Assembly: GCA_964019165.1 (NCBI GenBank)
Contig: OZ025280.1
Coordinates: forward strand, 10,968,428 to 11,032,427
Direction of reading: 5' to 3'
Source: Mastigias papua
Lineage: Eukaryota; Cnidaria; Scyphozoa; Rhizostomeae; Mastigiidae
DNA length: 64,000 nt
This document shows positions 1 to 12,167 of this stretch, piece after piece. The notes beneath the pieces were generated by a model that worked only from the letters and a program-made list of their open reading frames with translations, had not been told where the DNA came from and did no database searches. Position 1 is the stretch's first letter, and each line of letters starts with the position of its first letter. Made by a program: the position numbers and the translations under genes.

Positions 1-1120
1 TTTGATACAGTGCATTATAAAATTGAATGCAATCTGCACCATGTTTTAGAAACAGTGTCTTTGTAGGCATTTCACTCATCCCTAGACTGAAGAACTTTGC
101 CAGAAAACGTGGGTAAAAGGTAAGATTTATAGCACTGTCACTAACCATCTCCACAATTACTTTCGTCCTCTCCGTGATGTCTTGGAATACTTCAATAAAA
201 AACTGTTGAATAATGCGCTTCCAAATAAAATATTTCTAATCAATATGAATACAACCTTTGTCCATTTGTTTCTACAAAAACATATGTTTAATGCTTAAAA
301 CCAGTGATCTAGACTATAACCTCAACTCCCCCCGCATCGTACGCCATACACTTCTCTATTTTATAAGAAACCTGGCTCAAGGCCTAGTAGTAAAGGTTTC
401 CTACCTTTTGTTCACAGTCTTTTGTTCAAAAAGTTTCTTAAAAGTTCCATAAATCAATAGAAAAAGTTTCAGTGACAGCCAAAGCAGAATGGAAAGCAGT
501 TTTTTGTATTGCTCATGGGGTTAAGGACATAAAGATATTGTAGTGGAAACTTTTTTAAATCTGTAGAGAAAGGGGGGAGGGGGTTTCTGAAACTTTGAAA
601 AAAGCACATAAAGTCCCAACGTTCCTTAACTCTTTCCTTGCAGTTCTAAATGTGTCTTGAATTTTAGTGTGTCTAGTACTAGGTTTCTTATAAGCCTGTT
701 CCCTATGAAAACAATCATGTAATCCCCAATGATCGATGCTTATATGCTTACGTGTGCCTCTCAAAGTCTCAGTGTCATTATTTCCCCTCTTCACTTCTTC
801 AAATGCCGATATACATTATTTTTTCCATGTTCTATTCCCTCTATTGACAATCAGCTATTGCTTGCAAACTGGGTTCAAATGAAAAATTAAAAATACAGCA
901 GACGGCTGCAAGCCGTTCCCACAGCCTTAGCCACTTAAACAGTTCCGAGTTACTTCCTATTTTGTGGCAAGACCTGCATTTTACATGACCTGGTGACCTG
1001 CATTTTACAGTTGTCCGTTCTTCGACTGTATGCGTTGTCTCCTGTTTTCATGTAGTTGTTTTCATGTTTTCTGGCAGAGTCCAACACGTTCCCTCGGGCG
1101 TCAATGTCCGCTATGAATGC
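1..1120. other. Unassigned AT-rich sequence left of the array
   Basis: No gene, splice structure or transposon end is recognisable here. The open frames are all under 80 codons and resemble nothing I know. It may be host DNA or a decayed Helitron body. The first repeat-family sequence starts abruptly at about 1121 in the middle of a palindrome, so there is a breakpoint at about 1120. Confidence 0.5.
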
Positions 1121-1453
1121 AGGCTATGGGGCTTTTGGACATTCTTCTTCATCTTCTAAAGCCCCATAGCTTAGCGCAGGTATCCGAGCATTTTTGCTCA
1201 ACTTTTTTCTCTCATATTTTAATCGATTTGTCCATTGCAAAGGCTGGATGTCATGCGCTCCAATGACATCATCTTCTCTTGATCCTATGCGAGCTGCTTT
1301 TTTAACCATGCTCATCGACAATGCGGACCATGCAACCTGGATGGGGCACTGCGTTAGTCTTTCCAAGGCTAATTTGCAACTTGATTTTGACAGTGCCAGT
1401 GGGTAACTGGGGTAGGGAGCCCGCGTCTAGAGGGCTATCAAAAAAACCACTAG
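1121..1453 (-). repeat. Palindrome A remnant: loop and right arm of a family-2 Helitron 3' palindrome
   Basis: Only the innermost bases of the left arm, the 22-nt loop and the complete right arm survive. The right arm matches the palindrome at 19297-19906 and ends in a hairpin-like AGCCCGCG...GGGCT, a run of A, then CTAG at 1450-1453 followed by T. The CRE-like site is mutated here (TGACATCA instead of TGACGTCA). The left arm is lost at a breakpoint near 1120. Confidence 0.8.
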
Positions 1454-4400
1454 TCTCCAGTATATAAATAAAGTAGTTAAGTAGTGCACATGGTTGTTAC
1501 AATTAACTACTAAAGGACACACATAACGTATAGTCTTCAGCATCCTTCAGTACCATCTAGGCAGTAAAGTAGGCTTTATGCAATAACACTACCTCAGAGT
1601 TTTATAGTCTAAGTGTGTAAAACTAAAAAGCTATTGCTTTGTAACCCTACAGCATACTGAAAGGTGACAATATCATGAGCCAAAATCATGTAAGTGAATG
1701 GTAAACTCTTGCTAAAAAGATACAGGTGTAACTCTTAGGACTGAGTCATAAAATATAGAGCTTACATCATCAAATAACATTTAAAAGAATAGTTATGTGT
1801 TGGATGGGGGGGGGCCTTATATGTCTATTCAATACAATACAAATAAGTTGCTAGCTGTAACTAGTAGAAAACTTTAACAACATATCACCACATGCAGAAT
1901 GATATATGAAAACTGATAACGATAGTGGTAGCAGCTGATATCTGACAGTGATACAGGCTAGTGAAAAAAATCATACAGGCAGGCAATCAGGTAATATACT
2001 GCTGCAACTCTGGTCTAAGGACATCAATTGGGCACACCCAATAAACACTTACAAACTGCTGTAATATTTAGATTCAAGTAGTTTTTTTGACATGGGAATG
2101 CCTAATGATACTGTTTACTTCAAGTGCACCAAAGCTGAAGAATATTCCTAACAGATGGTCTAGAATATTCAACAAAGACGTCAAAGTCAAAAACTGTGTA
2201 TGACTGTCACATAAGCTTGTAGTCATAATAATCTCTTAGAGCAAGCCCCTCATAATATTTGATTATGAAGACTACTGTTAAGTGAGGTGGGGGCTGGAAG
2301 GTGACAGTGCAGGAATCAAGTCTATACAATAAAAATGCTTGTTATCTTACACCACTTGACCCACTAACAATATGTTATCATGTGCAGAATGATGTATGGA
2401 AACCATTAATGGTATCTATAATAAATCATCTCAGCAAGGCACAGATCTGGTTTGCCAGGAAAAGAACATTTAGCAGAAAAGTACCCACATACAGATTCAA
2501 CCAACATAACACTAAAATATAGTGAACACAAATATTAGACTGTTGTACATAAACAGTGTTAGACTGCCGGTAGCACATAGGCAATTAGTAAAGTACTATA
2601 CTGAATAAAGCCTCGTGAATAAGCTACTTAAGTGTGTTGAATACAAAGCTAATTTAGAATACAATATCACTTCACATAAATCAGGAAGGACCTACTGGAA
2701 AACGCACAGTACTATACACCATATTATCAGCGAATTAGTAGATAAAATATCCGTATAAGTCTTGGCATTTTTAACTACAAATACCCCAGCGATTTAGAAT
2801 ACAAAGTGTACTACTGGGAATAAGCAAGTCATCAGCTATGGAAACTGAGAGTAATATGAAACGCCCCTCAAAGGTTTTACGAGAATACACGTACTACTTT
2901 CCTCAAAATACTGCAAGAAAAGTGAACGGGAAAGAGAGCTATCACACTCCATTAATCAAAGGAATAATATGAATAATATCTTAGCTCCAGCCTACAATAA
3001 TTGTATCCTAGAAAGGAAGAGCTAAGCAGAAGTGACTGACAACATCTCAAACATAAATAAAGCGGCCTAACTATTCAGTTATAATACAGTGAAAATCTCG
3101 CGCAAAGACAAAGTACAAACAACACGCTAAAAGTCCTAGTATATCAGTAAATAATGCAGTAAGCATCTCCTAAATAATATACGGAAACTTCCGTAATAAC
3201 AAAACGGTAAATTACAGGCAATAATCAAGCAGACATGACACAGGAACTGCCATAATCATATGGTCCCCGAGGCAATTCTATGGAATTTCCCTGAAAACAT
3301 CGCATTAAATCTCGTCTAGCTGGGAAAGTAGTGATCATTCTAAACAAAACAATCCTGGCAAAACTCAATCAAAACCGTGTCAATGAAGTAAACCACTTAG
3401 CTTTTAGAAAAGAGACGAAATTCCACGAAGAATTGCAAGATATCCATCCATTTTGTAAAAACGCCCTCAACTGCACACTTGTGGCCTTGTGTAAATACTA
3501 TTGTTCACAAACAAAGGATGAGAGGTTTCTGCGATCATGATCTCAAGTTGGGAATCCCCTTGCATTCCTATCTACAACCTACAGCAAAATAAAGAGTGCA
3601 AGCACACCAAAATATCATAGGAATAATATTAAAAACAGTTAGCAAGTACCTTACAAACACGTTGGACATCACTATACAAATATATTTAGATGTTTTTTAA
3701 CTACTGGCAATGGGAATGAAATACACAGAGCAGTTGCTTCCTTGACTGAACTGAGGGGACTGCAAACCTCTTGTAATAATTACATTGCCCATAAGAACTT
3801 AAAATATTAACACTAAGCCAAATATTAAACGCAACAGAATTCACCTATGCCCAGATTCAGCATTCCATGTAGAACAATGTCATCAGCAAACATAGCGAAT
3901 TCTTATTTCATTTAAGCAAGCATTATAGCCAAGGAATAAATAGACATTTGCCTTGGAATACAATAGTAAATATGTCATAATTATGTCATCAAAATCCTGT
4001 AAGCAAACCACAACAATCTAGAGAATAAAATCAATCTGATTGTAGAGGAAGTGTCATGGCGAAATACCCCCGAGGAAAGCTCGAGGAATCTTTCCCTCAA
4101 CAATCTGACATAGCCTGGGCAATGTGAAATGTGTATAGTAGACAGAAAAATACAGGCAATCTAAAATAAAAACTTATTGCATGAAAAAGAACTCACCTTG
4201 TAGCAGATGGACGACAGTTCGCTTGACTTCACCTGGCAACAGCAAAGAACGGCAATCCATTAGTAGAGGAACTGTCATGGCGGAAAATCCCTGAGGCAAG
4301 GTGTTGGACATTCGGTAACAAAGATCATACATTACTTGTCGAAAATACTATAGAACATGCATACAGTGGTCAGAGGAAAGATAGGGAATTTGAAATAAAA

Positions 4401-4857
4401 AGACTCACCTGGTAGCAGACGGGCTTAAGTTTGCTCGACTTCACCCAGCAACAGCGAATAACATCAAACGTGTTGGAGAAGAACTGTCATTGCGGAAAAT
4501 CACCAAGGGAAGGTGTCTGAATCTGGCTAGCAATACTGAAAGTAAGTCTCAAAACCATTGTAGAAAATGCACAGCATGGACAGAGAAAAGACATATGATT
4601 TGGCGGATCTTACGAGAACGGACCCCACCAAATGTTGATAAATTATATATCAATCGATAGGTCTCGCCCTCCTAAGTAAGAATCTGCAATAATATTTGCG
4701 GAATACTGTAGCAGTTAGAAGTTATGACGTTTGTCAGAGTAGGGCCTAGCACATGTTTTTGTGAATATTTAAAGCATTGCAAGTGAAATTTCTACATAAG
4801 TTATATACCATATGAAAGCAATCATTATGTGCACCAAGAATATGCAATAATAGTACC
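1454..4857 (-). mobile_element. Family-2 nonautonomous Helitron body (damaged)
   Basis: This stretch is homologous along its length to 19907-22700 and 41401-44200. It contains the ATCATGTGCAGAATGAT hairpin motif near 2370, the conserved exon-like block near 3400-3545, and two minus-strand splice-donor-like module ends at about 4191-4205 and 4401-4420. No protein gene is recognised; open frames here are 60-75 codons. Its own 5' terminus is missing: the homology stops near 4620, and a damaged palindrome begins at 4858. Confidence 0.7.
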
Positions 4858-6690
4858 GGTAGCCCATTAAACGCGGGCTCCCCTTACTCAGTTCAAAAGG
4901 TGCAGATTAGTCTTGGAAAGACTAATGCAGTGCCCCCATGAAAGTTGCATGATCTGCATTCTCGATGAGCAACGATCAGAAAGGTCACATAGGGTCACAA
5001 GAAGGTGACATCATGGCACAGTGGGCTCGTAAGCGGACATTTGGAATTTTGGCAACTTTCAAATCAAGCTTGTTCCTTATGAAATTCCAAAACTATAATT
5101 TCTCAGTATTCCAAAACGGGCTCACTTGTGTCTTAGCTGCAGATATTCACAAAGTTCTACTTGCTTGAAGTTTGGTGAATTCACATGTTTATGTTGTTGT
5201 ATGTTTCCGCAAATGAGTAGACAAAAGACAACCCCCACTTGTATAATCATGCGTGAAAATAGCAGATGAGTGCTTCAGCTATACTACGATTAATTTAACA
5301 GTTTCTAGTATGTTGTAGAACTTGAAAATAAGTAAATTCCTGCATACTCATGTTTTAAATTTTAGTTTTTCGGGCAAAAATAATAGTTCGTCATGACAAA
5401 TTGGCAAATCGTATTCATCAGACTGGGGTCACCCAGTCTATTTATACTTAAGATTGTGGAAAACCCCTAAGATGGATTTTGTTGCCCTTTTCACTGTAGG
5501 TTTAATGAATACTCAAAAGCTCCAGGAACGAATTTAAAGAAAATCTGTTCTTAGGAACAGAATTAAAAACTATATATAATTAAAAAATGGGTTTTGGTTC
5601 GTTTCCCACCATTTTGCTCAAAATGGCAGTCTGAAAATGCAAAACTTGTCCATAAATCGGAATATTTGTCAAAATTTAACAGTCTATACATCAGTATGTA
5701 TATTTTCTGGGATGCTGGATTCACTTTTTGTACCTACTACTACATACAGTTTGGCCTAAGCAATGAAAATCGTAGTTTTTATCCAGTATTCGAAAACAAT
5801 GTATCAAATTAGGTAGCCACTCTTGATAAGTCCTTGCTAAATATTAAAGAAACGTGTTGAAGTCCCACAAAAATGTGTTGAAATGTGGCACTGTTTATAA
5901 ATGTTGTTATTTCAAATGAATAGGTCAGATTTCGGGAAATTTAGAACTCGTTTGAGCAGCACGTTCAATTTGACACCTATGCAAGACATATTCTACTTTT
6001 GCCTGGTATTAATACAGAAATATTACCATTATCAGTACTGTGGTTCCATGATGGTTGAAATTAATAACATTCAGCTGTATCAAATGTTTCGGGATTGCAA
6101 GTGGAACCACTTTTCCAAAGAACCAGATTTTAACAAAGTTCTACAACTGGTGAGTTCCAAGCTCAAAGTAAAGCCAAGTGAGAAACTTGCAGCTGACATC
6201 AGAAGATGTTCCTAGAGGCTTAAAAAGTTTCGAAAGCTCATATATAGATGTTCACAATAATTATTTTTGTTAGCAAACATCAGATTTCAGAAATACTCTT
6301 GCAACGAGTGCCTTATCACAATCATAGAATCGAGGCTAATCTGAGCCGTGTTTCTGCAGAAATGAAGACCACTATACCAAAATGCAAATTTTTTATGCCA
6401 GATTCACTTAAAATGTCAAAAAAATTGATTTTTCGTGATTTTTCTAATTGTACTTGCAACTATGTTTAGATCAAGCCAACGTTCATTAGCACATTATAAG
6501 GCTTTCTTATGCTACTTGTCAATGTCTGCTTGACCCCCTGTCTGGGCCCATTGTGCATGGGCCTCTCCGATTGATCACGTGACTTTTGGCCTTGCATTGT
6601 GCAAATCCAAGACAATTGTGAGAAAAACTTGTGCGCAAAATGGTCGGATACCTTTGCTAGGCTACGGGGCTTCTTGACTTTCTTCCTGTC
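4858..6690 (-). repeat. Palindrome J: left arm split by a Transib-like insertion
   Basis: Bases 4858-5016 match the outer left arm of the other palindromes (hairpin AGCCCATTAAACGCGGGCT, then CCTTACTCAGTTCAAAAG, then the GACTAATGCAGTGCCCCCAT block). The arm resumes at 6556-6690 with CATGGGCCTC and runs to the loop-proximal GGATACCT...GCTAGGCTACGGGGC. The 1,539 bp between are a separate transposon. The right arm is missing: after about 6690 the sequence is different. The arm is more diverged than those of other palindromes, as expected once its partner arm was lost. Confidence 0.75.
5017..6555. mobile_element. Transib-like nonautonomous DNA transposon
   Basis: The left end reads CACAGTGGGCTCG and the right end, reverse-complemented, reads CACAATGGGCCCAG. 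The element is flanked on both sides by CATGG (5012-5016 and 6556-6560), a 5-bp target duplication. Uninterrupted sister palindromes have a single CATGGGCC at this exact spot, so the insertion is defined to the base. Transib elements, relatives of the RAG recombinase system, are known for CACAATG/CACAGTG ends and GC-rich 5-bp duplications. No transposase is recognisable inside; the longest open frame (5901-6215, plus, 104 codons) matches nothing I know, so it is probably a nonautonomous copy. Confidence 0.8.
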
Positions 6691-7068
6691 CCTTTACTGC
6701 CCCGTACCAACCGTACTGGGAGTAAGGAAGGCATCAGCTACAGGGACTGAGGGTAGTATGAGGGGCACTTCAGAGTTTTAGAGAGAATTCAGGCTATAGT
6801 TTCCTCAAAAATAATGCAAGGAGAAGGAATGGAAAGAGATGCACAAAATGTGCACAAAATGGTCGGATACCTTTGCTAGGCTACGGGGCTTCTTGACTTT
6901 CTTCCTGTCCCTTTACTGCCCAGTACCAACTGTACTGGGAGTAAGGAAGGCATCAGCTACAGGGACTGAGGGTAGTATGAGGGGCACTTCAGAGTTTTAG
7001 AGAGAATGCAGGCTATAGTTTCCTCAGAAATAATGCAAGGAGACGGAATGGAAAGAGATGCATCAAAC
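6631..7068. repeat. 219-bp tandem duplication
   Basis: Bases 6631-6849 and 6850-7068 are near-identical direct repeats. Each starts GTGCRCAAAATGGTCGG and contains the loop-proximal piece of palindrome J plus unit sequence (GGAGTAAGGAAGGCATCAGC). The copies share GTGC(G/A)CAAAA at the junction, consistent with duplication through short homology. There is no gene in it. Confidence 0.85.
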
Positions 7069-8463
7069 TGCAATAATCTACAGAATAACGTGGATGAAGT
7101 CCAAGATTTAGCCTACAATAACAACGTTGCAAGCATAAAGGGATATGTAGAAGTTACAAAAAACATCTTATCTGTAAACAATGTCAGAGTGGCCTGGCAT
7201 AGCGACATCCTTTCTTCCAACTGATGCGTATAAGATAAAAGTGAACAGCACTCTACAACTCTTAGCAATTATTAATCAGTCCAACGGGTTCTACCTAACA
7301 ACTTCCAGAACTCTCTGCAGTCTCAAATCTATTATGTAGTTGTTTGGAAACAAAGGATTGAATGTATCTGCAATCGTGAGATGAACTTGGGAATCCCCTG
7401 GCATATCTCCCTACAAACTACAGCAGAATAAAGGTTGAGGGATACCAAAACGCTATATGGCTAAAACCCAAGAAACTTAGCAAGTAAAGTACAAAGTAGT
7501 CAGGCATCTTCTAAACGAATGTATAAACGTAGTTTCCAAGTAATCATACTTGACATGAAAGACGAAGAACAGTCCCTTTATTGCTTAAACTATAAGGGGG
7601 CCTACAAACCCCTCAGAGTTATAGTAGGGAACACAAAGAACAACCTCATACAAAAAAGCATGTAAAAAGCTAAAGAAGTAAGACAAAACAATTTCAGTAC
7701 TCTTCTGGTCGATAGTTTATTACGGCTTACTTTATTCTCCTCAAAATAAAACTGGAACTTCACCTCAAGCAAAAACAACCAAAACTGAAATCTTCCCGAA
7801 TGTTATTCCATGTCAGACAACAAAGCGTAAAATGTAAGCGAAATATACAGCGACATACCACTAAATACAACATGACATATCTTCTACATGGTTTATCACA
7901 ACATACGGCAAAAGCACTATGATGTAGCAGAGAGAATCGAACTGCTCGGAAGATCTTTCATGGTGATATAACCCTCAAGCAAACGTATCACAATCTCGCT
8001 GAAAACATCGAAATACATAGCTTAAAAGGGAAGAAAAACACTGATAATCAGCAAAGTAGCTACAGGCAAGCAACAACAAACCTTTGGAATGAAAACTGCC
8101 ATTCAACTGCCTCAGACAGAACGAAATTTTCCATGAATTCCAACAACATCCTCTACAAGTGCCATCTCATGTTGTAATGAGAGCAGGTTATGGTTGCGGA
8201 AGACAACAATGAAGAACAAAAGACGACTCACAAAGCCGAAAAAATTGCCAGATAGAACGTGGAATATCTCAGTGAAGAAAAATAGTAAAAATAAAGCAAA
8301 ATGTAATAGTGACATTCAGACCAGGCGGGAACCAATGGCCATGTTTGGGGGCAATCCGACCAAGATCCTATGAGGAGTTCGTATTACCATAGTGGGTGAC
8401 GGTCCTTTTGATATAAACAATAGGCGAGCTCATTTGCATTTTAGGGATCTTAGTATATAGAGA
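7069..8463 (-). mobile_element. 5' part of the leftmost Helitron unit
   Basis: This is degraded Helitron unit body leading to an intact 5' terminus at 8428-8463. It shares the unit-specific GGGAATCCCC...CTACAAACTACAGCA stretch (near 7390-7430) with the other units. The module cluster near its 5' end (7920-8320) is decayed: splice donors are hard to recognise, although the exon-1-like segment with AGAACAAAAGACGA remains. No protein gene is seen. Confidence 0.6.
8428..8463 (-). other. Helitron 5' terminus
   Basis: On the minus strand this reads TCTCTATATACTAAG, then ATCCCTAAA, then ATGCAAATGAGC. The TC start and AT-rich lead are the normal Helitron 5' pattern. It abuts the next unit's 3' end, trimmed to ...ATCAGTACT, at 8464. 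Confidence 0.85.
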
Positions 8464-9048
8464 AGTACTGATAGCCCGCTAGACGCGGGCTCCCCTACCC
8501 CAGTTCAAAAGTTGCAGCTTAGCCTTGGAAAGACTAACGCAGTGCCCCCATCCAAGCTGCATGGTCCGCATTGTCAATGAGCATGGATGAAAAAGCTCGC
8601 ATAGGATCATGAGAGGATGACGTCATGGGCCTCTGCATTGGAGCATGTGACATCCGGCTTTGCAATGGGGAAATCAACAAAAATTTGCGAGAAAAAATTG
8701 TGCAAAAATGCTCGGATACCTGCGCTAGGCTATGGGGCATTTTGATTGTATTCTTCATCTTCTAAAGCCCCATAGCCTAGCGCAGGTATCCGAGCATTTT
8801 TGCACAATTTTTTCTCGCAAATTTTTGTTGATTTCCCCATTGCAAAGCCGGATGTCACATGCTCCAATGCAGAGGCCCATGACGTCATCCTCTCATGATC
8901 CTATGCGAGCTTTTTCATCCATGCTCATTGACAATGCGGACCATGCAGCTTGGATGGGGGCACTGCGTTAGTCTTTCCAAGGCTAATCTGCAACTTTTGA
9001 ACTGGGGTAGGGGAGCCCGCGTCTAGCGGGCTATCAGTACTAAGCTAG
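8464..9048 (-). repeat. Palindrome B (family-1 Helitron 3' end)
   Basis: Two arms of about 280 bp mirror each other around the loop at about 8738-8760 (loop in plus orientation, ending CTTCATCTTCT). The outer ends are the hairpin AGCCCGC-TAGAC-GCGGGCT and its mirror. The right end keeps ATCAGTACTAAGCTAG followed by T; the left end is trimmed to ATCAGTACT. Both arms carry TGACGTCA. Its private variant CCATCCAAGC occurs in both arms. The two overlapping ORFs that translate to the same peptide from opposite strands are a by-product of the palindrome, not genes. Confidence 0.9.
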
Positions 9049-11984
9049 TCTCTATTACATGAACTAAGCATATAATGTTTTTAAGTGGTGTGTGCAATGA
9101 GGCATAAATGGAAATACATCATACAATATCTCCTGCATGATTCAATCCTAATATAATGAGTCTTATATAATAATGTTGCTGTATAATGTAAACACTTCAT
9201 AGACCACATAGTATGTCACGTCACATGCGAGGTATGACTGTAAACTCTATCTGATTGTAGCTATTAATCTTGTCCTATTGCTTTACTACATAATAAGACC
9301 CAATAAATTAACAGAATTACAATACCTGAAAGGACCTATACATCACACAATATGTCATGCATCACTCAATCCTAATGTAATGAGTCTTATACAATGTTGC
9401 TGTATAATGTAAATACTTTAGAGAACATATAGTATGTCACATCAAATGAGAGGTATGACTGTAAACTCTATCTGGTTTTAGCTATTAATCTTGTCCAATT
9501 GCTTGTACTACATACTAAGGCCAAATAAATTAGATAGAATTTAATTACAATACCTGACAGGCCCTATACTTCAAGGTCATAAGAATAAAAGAATATCGCT
9601 TGGTAATATAACATCACTTTATAATATTCTACATAGTAAGATGGCAAGCCAATGAATGAGATATATTATACAGCCTGAAATAGCAAAGTCAGATTTCAAG
9701 TATAACAGGTACTTATGGTGGTGGTAGTGGGAGGGGGGGGGGTGTACAACTTAGTAACATATCTTATAGGAGCTAGCATCCTATAGATGGTTGTAGTCAA
9801 ATACCTTATCCAAACTGCCATATAATTTATCCAGAGGCATTATATTCACTTGTAAAATATTCTACTATTTGAAAAGACTCCAAAATAAAGTGCATAGATC
9901 ATGATATGCTTATGTAGATAAGTAATTCATAACCTCTTAGCAATCCTACAATACTGCATATCAACTTGTGGTGGAACAAAGTCACATATACTATTACCTA
10001 TGCTGTTGCCAAGGACCACTAACTGATATATACAAGACAAAAAATAACTGATGTAATACAATCAATAACAAAAATTAAGTGTTGGGCTCCGCAAAGTACT
10101 TAATCTGGAACTCTAGAATATTTTTGCATGTCCAACTCAGGTACAAATTGTTGAATCTATTGTATCATGTGCCTGAACCCCCACCCCCTGATACTTAATG
10201 ACTGGTCCACAAGTGTAAACAACTGAAATAATAGTGCCTTATAATCCTAGAGCAAACTCAACAGTAACAATATTATGGACCAAAATCATGTGAGTCCTAA
10301 CCTCTTGTCAACCACATAAAGCTGTAAATCATATCAATGACTCAGACAATGTAGAGCTTGCATCATACAAACAAATTTATTATCATAGCTGTACTTCAGA
10401 TGGGGGCCTGATGTGGCAATTGAGTACAATACAAATAAGGTTGCTGGCTATAACTACTACAACACTTTAACAACATATCATCATAAACAGAGTGAAATAT
10501 CAAAAGTTGTAATAGTAATGGTGACAACTGATATCTCAAAGTGAAATAGGCTAGTGACAAAAATCCTACAGGCAGACAATCAAGTACTATATTGGTACAT
10601 GTATCATCTAAGGATATCAATTCAATTGTATGAATACCATTGCCATCTAGGCACACCCAGTAATATCTTTCAAACTCCTACAATAGCTACCTTGAGGCAT
10701 TGAAGTAGGCAATATACAATGACAATGTATAGGGATGCTTCATAATTTAAGTTCACAACAGCTAAAGAATATTCCTATAAGTGAGCTAGTCAGAAATGAT
10801 TTGAAACTCAGAAATTGTGCATGAGTGTGGCAAAACCCCTTATACATAATACTCTTTTACAGTAAGTCCCTCAAAACATTTGATTACAAACAATACTGTT
10901 AAGTGGGATGCGGGCTGGAAGATGAGGCTCCAGGAATTAATATTAAACAGCGCAAATCATTGTGATCTAATACTACTTGATCCAGTCAAACCATATTATC
11001 ATGTGCAGAATGATGAATAGAAATCATGAATGGTCTTTATAACAAACAATCTTAGGATAAGAGGGAGCTGATTTGCTAGGAACAGAGAGCTAGGACTAAA
11101 GCAACCATAAGCTGATTCCTCCAAACTAACACAAAAATCTATAGTGAATACAACGATTAGACTCTTGTACATAATAAAGATTGTTAGACTGTTGTATATA
11201 CATAGGTGATCAGTAGAGTACTATACAAAATAAAGCCCTATGAATAACTTACTTAAGTGTGTTGACCACAATCATACTTTAGAACACAATGTCAGCCTAA
11301 CAACATCAAGACAGACCAACCTGACAACGCATGGTACTATACACCAAAGTATCAACGAATTAGTACATATAATATCTGTATACGTCTTTGCACCTTTCAT
11401 TATAAAGATACCACTGATTCAGAGTACTAAGTGGTCTACTGAGAATAAGGAAGGAATCAGCTTTAGTGACTGAGAGTAATATGAAACGCCCCCAAGGTTT
11501 CAGAGAGAATACACGTAGTACCTTCCTAAGAATACTGTAACAAAACCAACTGGGACAGAGAGCTATTACACTCCAATAAGTCAAGGAATAAGTTGAACAA
11601 CATCTTAGCTCCAGCCTACAATAAGTGTATGGTACAAACCAAGAGCTTACCAGAAGTGACTGACAACAAATCAAACGTAAAGGAAGCGGCCTAACTGTTC
11701 AGACATACTTCCTTCAAAATCACATGCAAATGCACAGTATGAACAGCACAATAAACTGTAATAATATATCAGTACATAATACAGTAAATACCCACTTAAT
11801 AGTATACCGAACTTCTGTAGTAACCAAACGGTAATTTACAGGCGGAAATCGAGCGACCATGAAAGGAATTGGCATGATCATACGGCCCCAGTGCAATCTT
11901 ATGGAATCTCGATCAAAACATGGCATTAAATCTCGTCCAACTTGCAAAGTAGCAACCAATCTATACAAACAAATCCTGGTAACA

Positions 11985-12167
11985 CTATATCGAAACATTC
12001 TCAATGAAATAAACCACTGACCTTAGAGAGAAGGGACGAAATTCCATGAAGACTTGAAGGAAATCCATCCACTTTGTAAACACGCCCTCAACTGCAAACT
12101 TGCGGTCTTGTGTAAACACTATTGTTCGCAAACAAAGGATGAGAGGTTTCTGCGATCTTGATCTCAA
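11985..12167 (-). other. Conserved exon-like block
   Basis: This is the best conserved stretch of the unit bodies outside the ends. On the minus strand it lies between an acceptor-like TGTTGTAG and a donor-like splice site; the donor is CTAAG-GTCAGT here and CTATAAG-GTAAGT in the copies near 17330, 43180, 50775 and 56685. The open frame reads KPLILCLRTIVFTQ...KFAVEGVFTKWMD...MEFRPFS. Related blocks are near 3400-3545, 17345-17485, 21820-21955, 43200-43345, 50800-50940 and 56700-56840. The frame is broken in some copies (a stop in the 3.4-kb copy) and the opposite strand is also open, so coding is unproven. It could be a captured host exon. Confidence 0.45.

Noticed and set aside
3331..3540. 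Plus-strand ORFs ending ...SQTKDERFLRS (also 43116, 50700, 21804)
   Set aside because: They mirror the conserved exon-like block. The splice-like borders are on the minus strand and two of the frames lack an ATG at the common start, so I did not call a plus-strand gene.
8428..8463. Immunoglobulin- or snRNA-type promoter (octamer ATTTGCAT plus TATATA)
   Set aside because: As an identity it fails: the same 36 bp always marks a Helitron TC end, and ATGCAAAT is seen, from memory, in 5' ends of other animal Helitrons. Promoter activity remains possible and is listed as a hypothesis only.
8534..8971. Paired ORFs on opposite strands with the same translation (also at 46828-47265, 23921-24342, 58840-59261)
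   Set aside because: They are the two arms of one palindrome read on opposite strands. There is no codon signature beyond that, and the same happens in each palindrome.
8640..9000. Resemblance of palindrome arms to spliceosomal RNAs (CATTGCA..CCGGATGT and GGGGGCACTGCG recall U1; TAGCC...GGTATCCGAG recalls U4)
   Set aside because: The matches are short, the spacing is wrong and no snRNA fold or Sm site follows. Probably chance, though a covariance-model search would settle it.
9120..9560. CRISPR or satellite array
   Set aside because: Only two imperfect ~220-bp sub-repeats are present, without spacers or short identical repeats.
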